Source: Bacteriovoracaceae bacterium UBA7317 (GTDB lineage Bacteria > Bdellovibrionota > Bacteriovoracia > Bacteriovoracales > Bacteriovoracaceae). Taken from it: DNA of 46,560 nt. Shown here piece by piece: positions 26,957 through 35,144 of this stretch. Location: contig DKQD01000060.1 in NCBI GenBank assembly GCA_002474345.1, forward strand, positions 40,980 through 87,539. The letters run 5' to 3'. The notes under the pieces are model-generated. The model was not told where the DNA came from, ran no database searches, and worked only from the letters and a program-made list of their open reading frames with translations. The first letter of the stretch is position 1, and each line of letters begins with the position of its first letter. A program made the translations under genes and the position numbers.

Positions 26957-27471
26957 CGATTACATTTATCATACTGCTTATAAACATACATATTTTCAAC
27001 TTTTATAAATTCTTTTACCTTATTATAAAGTTCTTTATCCTTGTACAAAGCCCCAAGAAACGAACAAAATAAAGTTCGACTTACCTCTGACACAAGTTCA
27101 TCAAACGAAGATGACCCATTCGAAGGGGCAACGTTCTGGTCTTTTGGAGTCCAAGCAACAACATCATATGTCGTTTCCCTCGGCCAACCAAAAAAGTGCT
27201 GTTCGTAATAGAGAGTGACTTGCTTCCCCTGATAAGAAAAAAGCTCCTGCGCTACTTTCTCGTTTTTAACTGAAAAGTAATAAGTTAACTTATCACCACT
27301 CCCCTCATCTAAAGTCCCTTCCCAAGTTTTTAGGAAAATGAACTTTCCCTTTTTCGATATTTTTACTAGGTTCCCTACACGCTTCCCAGTAGAAATATTG
27401 AAATCAAAGAGGGCCCAAATCGTCAGATAACCGATCAAAAGAAGTCCAGTAATAATTAGAATTGGTTTCAT
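26953..27471 (-). CDS. membrane-anchored protein of unknown function
   Basis: About 172 residues from the ATG at 27471 (MKPILIITGLLLIGYLTIWA), which gives one N-terminal membrane segment. A TTG at 27495 would extend it into the preceding gene. The periplasmic part has GKRVGNLVKISKKG, then FLKTWEGTLDEG, FSVKNEKV and GKQVTLYYEQ. I recognise this pattern from widespread unnamed small membrane proteins of similar order (RxGxLxKxSxKG...KTWEGxL...FSV), without known function. Residues 120-172 carry a separate helical region with two Cys. It follows the thioesterase gene with almost no gap. Confidence 0.75.
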   Translation of the reverse strand: MKPILIITGLLLIGYLTIWALFDFNISTGKRVGNLVKISKKGKFIFLKTWEGTLDEGSGDKLTYYFSVKNEKVAQELFSYQGKQVTLYYEQHFFGWPRETTYDVVAWTPKDQNVAPSNGSSSFDELVSEVSRTLFCSFLGALYKDKELYNKVKEFIKVENMYVYKQYDKCNR

Positions 27472-27485
27472 TTTAGAGGTCAAAA

Positions 27486-27950
27486 CTATCCCCAACGGTG
27501 GTAAGCAGGGTGACCCTTTTTAACTGCGACAAAAAGGCCTTCACAGGTTGCACAAGCCTTATCATCGACGTATAGAGCCCCTTTTACATTGGCTTTGTGT
27601 CGCCCATCATAATCTTGAATATAAGCCTCTAAACGCACCTCTGAATTAGAAGGTGTTGGTCTGAGTAAACTTATGGAGTAATGAGCCGTTACCGTGCATA
27701 AAGGCTTATCTAAAGATAAACTATTCATAATATGCCATGCAGCTGTCCAATTACAGTGGCAATCTAAAAGACTCCCAATAATTCCTCCATTCAAAACGCC
27801 TGGAAAAGCCTCATGGTGAGCTTCTGGAGTCCAGACTGCGGTTACTTTGTCCCCTTCAGCAAAACTCCGAATTTTAAGCCCTTTCTCGTTAGAAGGGCCA
27901 CAACCAAAGCATGTACTTGAAGGGGCATAAGTTTCCTGCAGACTCTTCAT
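27486..27950 (-). CDS. hotdog-fold thioesterase (PaaI/THEM4-like)
   Basis: 154 residues. CFGCGPSNEKGLKIRSF at the start and EAFPGVLNGGIIGSLLDCHC in the centre are typical of the 4HBT/PaaI group, where the GG(I) helix and an acidic residue (here D) form the active site. It probably hydrolyses acyl-CoA. The ribosome site AAGGA with 6-base spacing supports the ATG at 27950. The substrate is unknown. Confidence 0.85.
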   Translation of the reverse strand: MKSLQETYAPSSTCFGCGPSNEKGLKIRSFAEGDKVTAVWTPEAHHEAFPGVLNGGIIGSLLDCHCNWTAAWHIMNSLSLDKPLCTVTAHYSISLLRPTPSNSEVRLEAYIQDYDGRHKANVKGALYVDDKACATCEGLFVAVKKGHPAYHRWG

Positions 27951-27978
27951 AAAATATCCTTACCCCTTCCTAACTTTG

Positions 27979-30357
27979 TTACCTTTTTTTACCACCGCGG
28001 TCTTTTAAGTACCGGTCGATCTTCTTTGTGTATCTTCTGGTTATTTTTCTAATAAGTCTTGCGTAATACCTTGGTCTTCGGCCACTCAAGTCCTTCTTGT
28101 TAACATCAGCCCCGTTTTTTACGAGCAAACGAACAACTCTAAAAGCCTCGTCCACTAGTGCCTCCTGAGAATCCTTGTCTTCGACAGACTCAAAGTTTCT
28201 TGAGAGTTGTAGAAGAAGAATTGAAAGACTATGTCTTCCAAACTTATCAACATTATTCACTAGCTTTTTTCCACCTTTTTGGATCAGCGCTTCAAGCATC
28301 TCCAAGCGCGAATATTTAGCAGCTAACATGAGAGCATTCTGACCTTTTCTATTGACCATATTAAGGTCGATCGAATCGACATTGTTGAAAAAGAAACGGC
28401 TATTCCCTTCTTGAATTGCTTCAAAAATAGCTAATTGAAGCTCTTTCTTTTCCTCTATTTTTCTTTTAAGACCTTTGCGGAAGCGGTCTACATTTTTATA
28501 TTTTTTCAAAGAAGAAGCCAGTTCCTTTTCAAGAACTTCGCCCTCAAAGCGAGAAACAGCTGAACGCTTTATTGACACTTTATCTACTGAGTTAACCCAT
28601 TTACTTACAACAACCTTCGACTTTAATTTATTTCCAAAGTCTTTGGCCTTCAAAACTGTTCCTACTTTTTTCTGCAAACGAGTCTTTAACACTTCTGATT
28701 TGAGTTTTTTAGAAAACTTTTTTGCATCAATGGATTTTTTAACATTTTTGTAAAAGTTTCTTTCAATAACTCGACCTTTCCAACTTGCAAGGGCTTTTCT
28801 TAAGTAAAGAGAACGCAAAAACTGATTCCTTAACTTTGTTGCTAGAGCTTTTCGTTTAAGTTTTTTCAATGACTTTTTTATCTTCAAGTTTCGAAGAGCA
28901 TCTCTTTTCCACTTCGTCTTAAGAACTTCGCCTTTTATTTTATTGACGACAACTTTTGATTTACCAGTATCTTTTGTGAATGTTTTAAACTTTTTTTGGA
29001 GGCGTTGTATCCTCTTCTTTTTTCTCTCTTCCTCTAAGGTTTTCAAAAATCTCTTCTTTAAAAGCGCCATTTTAGCTGCTTTCAATAACTTCTTCCTAAG
29101 CAACTCTCCTTTAAGACCCTTCACAAACTTTTTCTTGAGTAGCTGATCACGGCCAACTTTCCGAGAAACGTTTCTCCACTTATTTTTTAGATATTCACCT
29201 TTTTTGTTAACTGATTTATTGTAAATAGGTTTGAAGGCTTCAAAAAAACCAGTAAAAGGTGTAGGACCTTGTTTCCAAATAAAATCTGGTCTTTCAAAGG
29301 ACTCCCAAGAACCGCCTATAATCATCCCTTTCCTATCAATTTCAAGCCAATAAAGATATTCTGCTTTCTCAATGGAGTCTTTGGGAATTTCATTTGTCCA
29401 AGAGTGAGGTATTTCTGTAATATAATCGACAACTGTCTCCACAAGAACTTCTTTTACTGTTCCTGGGGCAGCTCCTTTTGAAGCTCCTCTGTATACGTCT
29501 AATATTTTACTTGAGTACCTTTGAACTGCTTGGTTCCACACTTCTAGGTCACGAGTAATATCAATTATAAAACTCTCGTCCTTAATACCAATCTGATTGG
29601 CAAGAGCAATGTGGAAAGCTCCAGCATTAGTGTCCTTGCACTGAGATCTACTTATAGCGGCTTCATACTCCTTCTCAGAAATTAACCCTTTCTTCAACTT
29701 TTCTTCTAACTTAGAAAAATCTAAGTTACACCTAGAGCCCATAAAAACGATATTTGAATTTTCACCAAGTTGAACGTTATAGGTTAAAAGAGCTTTAATA
29801 TCAGAAGACCCAAAGGGGATCACGTGCCCTAGACGCCCTATAACCTCAACAGGTTCTGGGTTTTTATAATGAATAGTTGCAGGCGCCCATGCATGACAAA
29901 GCCCCTCCCATTCAGGAATTTTAAACTTTTTATTGTATTCAGGTGACCCTTCCACTGTTTTTAAAACTTGAGTTCTCTGCCTTTCATAACGAGTAAGAGT
30001 AAAGTCAAGGTCTCCGAGGTAAAGATCATATTTTTCAGAAGGCGATAATGTGGCCAAATTGAAGTTTTTAAGCTCATAAGCCTTCAATAAGTTATACCCA
30101 AAACGCTCAACTTCATTTTTTTCAGAGGCTATTTCCTGATTCCACCTGTAAGTAATTCCTCCATGATAACTAGGCCAATAATCACCACTCCACAGCGTTT
30201 TCGAAAGCTCACCAGAAAGAGGCAGTTTCCCAAAATTGTTTATATATTGACCTCTCATTAGCTCCGGCTCGTTGTTTTTATCCCAAGCGGACATAGAGAA
30301 GGTGCTAGTTGAGAAAAAAAGAAAATATGAAATAAGAAAACCAATTTTTAAGATCAT
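27979..30357 (-). CDS. secreted TGase-elicitor-like protein with 26-residue basic repeats and ankyrin repeats
   Basis: 792 residues. A signal peptide covers about 1-21. Residues 45-370 match the transglutaminase-elicitor family (oomycete GP42/Pep-13-like): WSGDYWPSYHGGITYRW, WEGLCHAWAPA with putative nucleophile C154, SSDIKALLTYN, MGSRC, DTNAGAFHIALANQIG with H249, and DLEVWNQAV with the likely third residue. Residues about 384-652 are extremely Lys/Arg-rich; from 471 they form seven gap-free 26-residue units with core KLKxEVL. Residues 641-770 hold two or three ankyrin repeats (NALMLAAKYSRLEMLEALIQ, LVKNGADVNKKDLSG). The enzyme would cross-link or deamidate Gln outside the cytoplasm. ATG at 30357 follows AAGG. 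The TGase call is good; the role is unknown. Confidence 0.8.
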   Translation of the reverse strand: MILKIGFLISYFLFFSTSTFSMSAWDKNNEPELMRGQYINNFGKLPLSGELSKTLWSGDYWPSYHGGITYRWNQEIASEKNEVERFGYNLLKAYELKNFNLATLSPSEKYDLYLGDLDFTLTRYERQRTQVLKTVEGSPEYNKKFKIPEWEGLCHAWAPATIHYKNPEPVEVIGRLGHVIPFGSSDIKALLTYNVQLGENSNIVFMGSRCNLDFSKLEEKLKKGLISEKEYEAAISRSQCKDTNAGAFHIALANQIGIKDESFIIDITRDLEVWNQAVQRYSSKILDVYRGASKGAAPGTVKEVLVETVVDYITEIPHSWTNEIPKDSIEKAEYLYWLEIDRKGMIIGGSWESFERPDFIWKQGPTPFTGFFEAFKPIYNKSVNKKGEYLKNKWRNVSRKVGRDQLLKKKFVKGLKGELLRKKLLKAAKMALLKKRFLKTLEEERKKKRIQRLQKKFKTFTKDTGKSKVVVNKIKGEVLKTKWKRDALRNLKIKKSLKKLKRKALATKLRNQFLRSLYLRKALASWKGRVIERNFYKNVKKSIDAKKFSKKLKSEVLKTRLQKKVGTVLKAKDFGNKLKSKVVVSKWVNSVDKVSIKRSAVSRFEGEVLEKELASSLKKYKNVDRFRKGLKRKIEEKKELQLAIFEAIQEGNSRFFFNNVDSIDLNMVNRKGQNALMLAAKYSRLEMLEALIQKGGKKLVNNVDKFGRHSLSILLLQLSRNFESVEDKDSQEALVDEAFRVVRLLVKNGADVNKKDLSGRRPRYYARLIRKITRRYTKKIDRYLKDRGGKKR
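28402..28947 (-). repeat. seven tandem 78-base (26-residue) repeats inside the TGase-ankyrin gene
   Basis: Codons 471-652 divide without gaps into seven units that begin VNKIKGEVLK, LKKLKRKALA, LASWKGRVIE, SKKLKSEVLK, GNKLKSKVVV, VSRFEGEVLE and RKGLKRKIEE. Conserved columns are basic at 3, hydrophobic at 4, K at 5, G/S/R at 6 and L/I/V at 9. Earlier, more diverged copies lie at about residues 384 (KKGEYLKNKW), 411 and 437. Confidence 0.8.
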
Positions 30358-30426
30358 TTAAAATACCTTTATTAGGTTATAAATAAAAACCATGGATATT
30401 GTAATGTCTAATTTGTGAGCTGTAAT

Positions 30427-30432
30427 TGTCAA
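30427..30432 (-). promoter_or_regulatory. possible -35 element upstream of the TGase-ankyrin gene
   Basis: A perfect TTGACA on the minus strand lies 70 bases before the start codon. A -10 at the right spacing is poor (TAGACA, 16-base spacer), so the promoter is tentative. Confidence 0.3.
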
Positions 30433-30444
30433 GGTAAAGAGGAC

Positions 30445-30480
30445 ATGACCCTACGGAAAAAGTGCTTCCCATAGGGTCAT
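30445..30480 (-). terminator. strong hairpin downstream of acnA
   Basis: ATGACCCTA pairs with TAGGGTCAT, and the stem extends inward through GGGAA/TTTCC with one mismatch and one G-U, giving about 15 pairs with a 5-base loop, 17 bases after the acnA stop. No clear U-run follows, so it may be a Rho-assisted terminator or a 3' stabilising hairpin. Confidence 0.5.
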
Positions 30481-30496
30481 AAAAGAAAAAGTCTTT

Positions 30497-33172
30497 TTAA
30501 TTTTTCGATTTTATGTTTCGTAGAACAAACTGCAGGATGCCACCATTTTTAAAATATTCTAACTCATCAGCAGTATCGATTCGGCTTAGAAGTTCAGCTT
30601 TTTTGACCGATCCATCACTAGTTTTGAACTCAGCTTCAAATTTCATTTGCGGCGCTAAGCTCCCAATTTGCTTAAGGCTTACAACCTCTGAGCCATCAAG
30701 GCCAAAAGTTTCTCTAGTCTGACCGTCTGTAAACTCCAAAGGAAGTACTCCCATCCCAATCAAGTTTGACCTATGAATCCTTTCAAAACTTTCTGTAATA
30801 ACAGCTTTCACTCCTAAAAGTAATGTCCCTTTGGCCGCCCAGTCTCTTGAAGACCCTGTTCCATACTCCTTGCCACCGATAACGACTAAAGGAGTCTCAC
30901 TTTCTTTATACTTCATTGCAGCGTCGTAGATAGACATGACTTCACCAGAAGGAATATATTTGGTATAACCTCCCTCTTTACCATCCGCCATAAGATTTCT
31001 TATTCTTATGTTAGCAAATGTTCCTCTCATCATAACTTCGTGATTACCTCTTCTTGAACCATAGGAATTAAAGTCGTGGACCTTCACTGAGTTTTCTTTC
31101 AAATACTTCCCAGCAGGGCCATCCTCTTCAATTCTACCAGCTGGAGAAATATGGTCAGTAGTAACTGAGTCACCCATTAGAGCTAGAACCCGTGCTTCTT
31201 TCACTTCAAAAGAATCAAAAGTTCCATCAGCAATATTGTCAAAAAAGCTTGGGTTTCTAATATAAGTACTCTCTTCTTCCCAAGAGTATTTCTCACCTTC
31301 AGAAGTCTCAACCGCTTGCCAATACTCATCACCCTTGAACACGTCTGCATATCGGTCTTTAAACATTTTTGAAGTAAGGCTTTTATTAAGTACTTGCTGA
31401 ACCTCTTCATTGGATGGCCAAATGTCCTTCAAAAATACATCATTTCCATCTTTGTCTTTGCCCAATGGATCTTTTGTGAGATCGACGCTCATATTGCCCG
31501 CGATTGCATAAGCGACAACAAGAGGTGGAGACATAAGATAATTGGCTTTTACATCTGGATTAATTCTCCCTTCAAAGTTTCTGTTTCCAGAAAGAACAGA
31601 ACAGGCCACAAGGTCAGCCTTATTTATTGCATCCGATATTTCTTGGTTTAATGGACCTGAGTTTCCAATGCAAGTCGTGCATCCATATCCTACGAGGTTA
31701 AAACCTAGAGCATCGAGATGCTCTTGTAAGTGAGACTCAATTAAATAATCAGTGACAACCTTAGAGCCAGGAGCCAAAGATGTCTTAACCCATGGCTTAA
31801 CATTAATTCCTTTTTCATGGGCTTTTTTGGCAACTAACCCTGCAGCCAACATTACCGATGGATTCGAAGTATTCGTGCAGCTAGTTATAGCCGCAACTAC
31901 AACATCACCGTGGTTTATTTCAAAATCCTTCCCCTCAACTTTCTCACCTTTTCCTGATTCACCTGCTCGAACTTTAAACATTTCATTAAGAGTCTTCCCA
32001 AAGCTATCAGCTCCAGAAGAGAGAAGAATTTTATCCTGAGGTCTTTTAGGACCACTGATACAAGGCTCAACAGTGCTTATGTCTAATTCAATGGTTGAGG
32101 TGAAGACTGGATCAGGGTCATTTGCTTCCGCCCATAAACCTTGCTCTTTAGCATAAGCCTCAACTAGTTCTACAGTTTCTTTATCTCTTGCAGAAAACTC
32201 TAAATAATCAATGGTTGCTTTGTCGATTGGGAAAAAACCGCAGGTTGCTCCATACTCTGGGGCCATATTAGCAAGTGTTGCCCTATCGGCCAAAGACAAG
32301 TCTGACATACCAGGACCATAAAACTCGACAAACTTACCTACACAACCATGCTTTCGAAGCATTTCTACAACTGTTAGAACCAAGTCAGTGGCCGTAGCCC
32401 CCTCACTTAATTTACCAGTAAGCTTGAAACCTACAACATCTGGGATAAGCATGGTTATAGACTGTCCAAGCATGGCGGCTTCCGCTTCAATACCACCAAC
32501 ACCCCATCCTAAAACGGATAAACCGTTAATCATGGTTGTATGGCTATCTGTCCCAACCAAGCTGTCTGGATAAGCAACACACTCTCCATCTTCTTCCTTA
32601 GTCCAAACAACTTTTGCTAAATATTCTAAGTTTACCTGATGAACAATACCGGTTCCTGGAGGAACAACTCTGAAGTTTTTAAAAGCCTTTTGGCCCCATT
32701 TTAAAAATTGGTAACGTTCTTTATTTCTTTCAAACTCTAATTTAACGTTCTTCTCAAAAGAGTTTTTATCCCCAAAATTTTCGACCATAACAGAGTGGTC
32801 AATAACCAAGTCTACCTGATTGAGAGGATTAATCCCTTCAGCTTTTCCACCTAGCTTAACCATTCCCTCTCTTAAAGCCGCTAGGTCAACAACGGCTGGC
32901 ACTCCAGTAAAGTCCTGCATCAAGACCCTTGTGGGGTAGTAGGAAATGTCTCTTTTTAAAGATCCAGTGTTGGCCCATTCATTCAGAGCTTCAGCATCTT
33001 CCCATTTAACGCTTGTAACATCTTTTTTTCTTAAAAGGTTTTCCATCAAAACCTTTAAACTTTTTGGCAACTTATCAATATTTGAAAGACCTAAACTTTT
33101 AGCCTCTTTCAAACTGAAGATAGAGTAATCCTTTCCTCCAACATTTAACTTTTTCTTTACGTTTTGAGCCAT
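30497..33172 (-). CDS. acnA: aconitate hydratase (AcnA type)
   Basis: 891 residues, normal AcnA/IRP length. The [4Fe-4S] ligands are in AITSCTNTSNPSVM and VGYGCTTCIGNSGPLN. VGTDSHTTMINGLSVLGWGV, and in the swivel domain GDSVTTDHISPAG, GSRRGNHEVMMRGTF and YGTGSSRDWAAKG, are family motifs. It interconverts citrate and isocitrate in the TCA cycle; AcnA proteins can bind mRNA when the cluster is lost. Monocistronic with its own promoter and 3' hairpin. The start ATG follows AAGGGGTAGAGA. Confidence 0.97.
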   Translation of the reverse strand: MAQNVKKKLNVGGKDYSIFSLKEAKSLGLSNIDKLPKSLKVLMENLLRKKDVTSVKWEDAEALNEWANTGSLKRDISYYPTRVLMQDFTGVPAVVDLAALREGMVKLGGKAEGINPLNQVDLVIDHSVMVENFGDKNSFEKNVKLEFERNKERYQFLKWGQKAFKNFRVVPPGTGIVHQVNLEYLAKVVWTKEEDGECVAYPDSLVGTDSHTTMINGLSVLGWGVGGIEAEAAMLGQSITMLIPDVVGFKLTGKLSEGATATDLVLTVVEMLRKHGCVGKFVEFYGPGMSDLSLADRATLANMAPEYGATCGFFPIDKATIDYLEFSARDKETVELVEAYAKEQGLWAEANDPDPVFTSTIELDISTVEPCISGPKRPQDKILLSSGADSFGKTLNEMFKVRAGESGKGEKVEGKDFEINHGDVVVAAITSCTNTSNPSVMLAAGLVAKKAHEKGINVKPWVKTSLAPGSKVVTDYLIESHLQEHLDALGFNLVGYGCTTCIGNSGPLNQEISDAINKADLVACSVLSGNRNFEGRINPDVKANYLMSPPLVVAYAIAGNMSVDLTKDPLGKDKDGNDVFLKDIWPSNEEVQQVLNKSLTSKMFKDRYADVFKGDEYWQAVETSEGEKYSWEEESTYIRNPSFFDNIADGTFDSFEVKEARVLALMGDSVTTDHISPAGRIEEDGPAGKYLKENSVKVHDFNSYGSRRGNHEVMMRGTFANIRIRNLMADGKEGGYTKYIPSGEVMSIYDAAMKYKESETPLVVIGGKEYGTGSSRDWAAKGTLLLGVKAVITESFERIHRSNLIGMGVLPLEFTDGQTRETFGLDGSEVVSLKQIGSLAPQMKFEAEFKTSDGSVKKAELLSRIDTADELEYFKNGGILQFVLRNIKSKN

Positions 33173-33227
33173 TCTCTACCCCTTAAGAATTTTTGATGTA
33201 CAAAAAGAAAATAAACTAACACACCGT

Positions 33228-33256
33228 ATTATACAATATGACTACCGAATTTTAAA
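33228..33256 (-). promoter_or_regulatory. promoter of acnA
   Basis: On the minus strand TTTAAA (33256-33251), a 17-base spacer and a perfect TATAAT (33233-33228), about 55 bases before the acnA start codon. Confidence 0.7.
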
Positions 33257-33360
33257 ACCCAGCCTTCTATCTACAGAGAAAAGGGGCTGTTTTTCAACAA
33301 AAACTTTTTCCTTTTAATGCTAGACGTGTCATCGAAAATAGAATCTGTTTGAAAACAAGA

Positions 33361-34095
33361 CTAAGACAAGAAATTTTCTGGATTCTTTAAAGCTTCTTTT
33401 TGCACCAAAGCCCATCTTCCAGGGCCCTTAGAATTTATCTGAAATCCAATAGGGTTTAACTTTCTTCGTAAATTATATAAGTGGACATCAACAGTTTTAG
33501 GATGGACAGACGTCGAGCCCCAGACCTTTTTTAAAATATCTTTACGGTTTACGCATCTTACTGGAGATTTTAAAAAAAGTGATAAAACCTGTAATTGCTT
33601 TAAAGTTAAGTTTTTGACCTGCTTACCATTTATTGTAACATCCCTTTCTTGCCCCTCGTAAGTCAAAGGTTTACTATCTTCCTTTTTAAAAATATTTTCT
33701 ATTTTTATTAGAAGTTCATTGGGCTTGAAAGGCTTTGTTAGGTAATCTATGACGCCTTCCTTAAAACAAAACCTCATAACGTCAAGGTCATCAACTGATG
33801 AAATGATAAAAGTAGGCACTTTAAAAAAGCCTTTATTTTTTAGCTTACCTAGAAAATCTAAAAAGTTCCCATCTTTCAATATCAGTTCAGCTATTAAAAA
33901 AGAGCACTTGTAGCTTTCTTTATAAAAAGAGTCTGCGAATTCTTCTAAAGAAAAAAAGAACCGTGTTCTATAGCGGAGGTTTAGAATTTTTTTATAAGAC
34001 GTATGGAGACGTTGGTCATTATCAAGAATCCAAACCTCCAAATTAGTGTCAAGTGGATTTTTCAATGAATCAACCTCGTTTGTTTCGTTAACCAT
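33361..34095 (-). CDS. OmpR-family response regulator with atypical receiver (Asp to Glu)
   Basis: 244 residues. The receiver (20-135) keeps the acidic pair in WILDND (D25, D27), Ser in FIISS and the Lys in YLTKPFKPNELL (K121), but the phospho-acceptor position reads FLIAELILKDG, with E70 where Asp is expected. The C-terminal winged helix (about 145-235) has NLTLKQLQVLSLFLKSPVR, VWGSTSVHPKTVDVHLYNLR and RKL. It should bind DNA, possibly as a constitutively active-like regulator because Glu can mimic phospho-Asp. No histidine kinase is adjacent. Confidence 0.88.
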   Translation of the reverse strand: MVNETNEVDSLKNPLDTNLEVWILDNDQRLHTSYKKILNLRYRTRFFFSLEEFADSFYKESYKCSFLIAELILKDGNFLDFLGKLKNKGFFKVPTFIISSVDDLDVMRFCFKEGVIDYLTKPFKPNELLIKIENIFKKEDSKPLTYEGQERDVTINGKQVKNLTLKQLQVLSLFLKSPVRCVNRKDILKKVWGSTSVHPKTVDVHLYNLRRKLNPIGFQINSKGPGRWALVQKEALKNPENFLS

Positions 34096-34418
34096 CAGTC
34101 AATTTCAAAAAGTCACTTTAATTTTTGGGCAACGCCACTCAAAAGAAGAGGAAATGAACAATTCCGAAAGGAGCCCCCAAAAAGGTCCTCTGGTCCACTT
34201 TAACGGCTTAAAAGATACAATTTGAAATAAGCTTTTAAAAGAGAATAATGTTTAATTTTCAATAAAAATCATTTAATTTTTTGTTTATTTTAATCTCTTT
34301 ATAAAAACCCATTACCTTACCGCAATAAAATCCTTCTCTTTCCAAACATGAATATATATAAAAGCCAAAAAATTATTATCTCTTTAAACGATACCAAGAA
34401 ATTAGAAAAGAAACTGCA
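34096..34418. other. 323-base divergent intergenic region
   Basis: Lies between the minus-strand response regulator and cmoA, and must hold both promoters. The part next to the regulator (34120-34200) is less AT-rich and can fold: GAGGA (34148) with TCCTC (34177) enclosing a small GGAA/TTCC hairpin. The rest is very AT-rich. I see no gene, tRNA or known riboswitch. Confidence 0.4.
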
Positions 34419-35144
34419 ATGATAGACAAAGTATTTTCCAAGAAGAAAGAAGTTATAGAAACCTTTGAGTTCAATGAAGAGGTTACCCAAGTATTTGACG
34501 ATATGATTACTCGCTCAGTTCCCTTCTATAACGAAATCCACAGGATTATTGTAGATATCTATAAAAAGATAAAGTTTAAAGATGAAGTCATTTATGATCT
34601 CGGTTGCTCTACAGGGTCTACAATTAAACTACTCCATCAAGCTCTACCGAACTCAAAAAGTTCCCCCTTTTTTATTGGAGTTGATAATAGCCCGAGTATG
34701 ATTGATGAATGTGGCAGGAAGCTCTCAAATGAAAAAGATATCAGTTACGAGCTTATTCAGGGAAAAATACAGGATATAGAATTAAAAAGCTCAAAACTTA
34801 TCATCATGAACTACACCTTGCAGTTTATACCGAAAGAACTCCGCCTACAAATTCTAAAGAAAATTTATAAAAGCCTCCAAAAGGGGGGCATTTTTATTAT
34901 GAGTGAAAAAATAAAGCCAGAATGTTTCAATGTACATACTTTATACACAGATTTGTACTATGACTTCAAAAGGAGAAATGGCTACTCTAACTTAGAAATA
35001 ATGCAAAAAAGAGAAGCATTAGAAAACTTTCTGATTCCAAATACAATCAGAGAACAAAAAAATTTACTAGGTGCAGCCGGCTTTGAGTCATTTGAAACAA
35101 TTTTTCAATGGTATAACTTCGCAAGTTTTATAGGAATTAAATAA
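34419..35144 (+). CDS. cmoA: carboxy-S-adenosyl-L-methionine synthase
   Basis: 241 residues. CmoA makes carboxy-SAM from SAM and prephenate. FEFNEEVTQVFDDMITRSVP, then FYNEIHRII, is the CmoA-specific start; motif I is VIYDLGCSTGSTI; IGVDNSPSMIDEC and MNYTLQFIP follow, and LYYDFKRRNGYSNLEI is the conserved C-terminal segment. The next codon after its stop is the start of cmoB, so the two steps of cmo5U34 synthesis are paired. Confidence 0.96.
   Translation: MIDKVFSKKKEVIETFEFNEEVTQVFDDMITRSVPFYNEIHRIIVDIYKKIKFKDEVIYDLGCSTGSTIKLLHQALPNSKSSPFFIGVDNSPSMIDECGRKLSNEKDISYELIQGKIQDIELKSSKLIIMNYTLQFIPKELRLQILKKIYKSLQKGGIFIMSEKIKPECFNVHTLYTDLYYDFKRRNGYSNLEIMQKREALENFLIPNTIREQKNLLGAAGFESFETIFQWYNFASFIGIK

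Noticed and set aside
31201..33128. Several 60-95-residue open frames on the strand opposite aconitase or in its other frames
   Set aside because: Shadows of the aconitase gene; no starts with ribosome sites and no recognisable protein features.
34096..34418. Known riboswitch or tRNA-like RNA in the gap
   Set aside because: No match by eye to conserved riboswitch cores or a cloverleaf; only generic stems.
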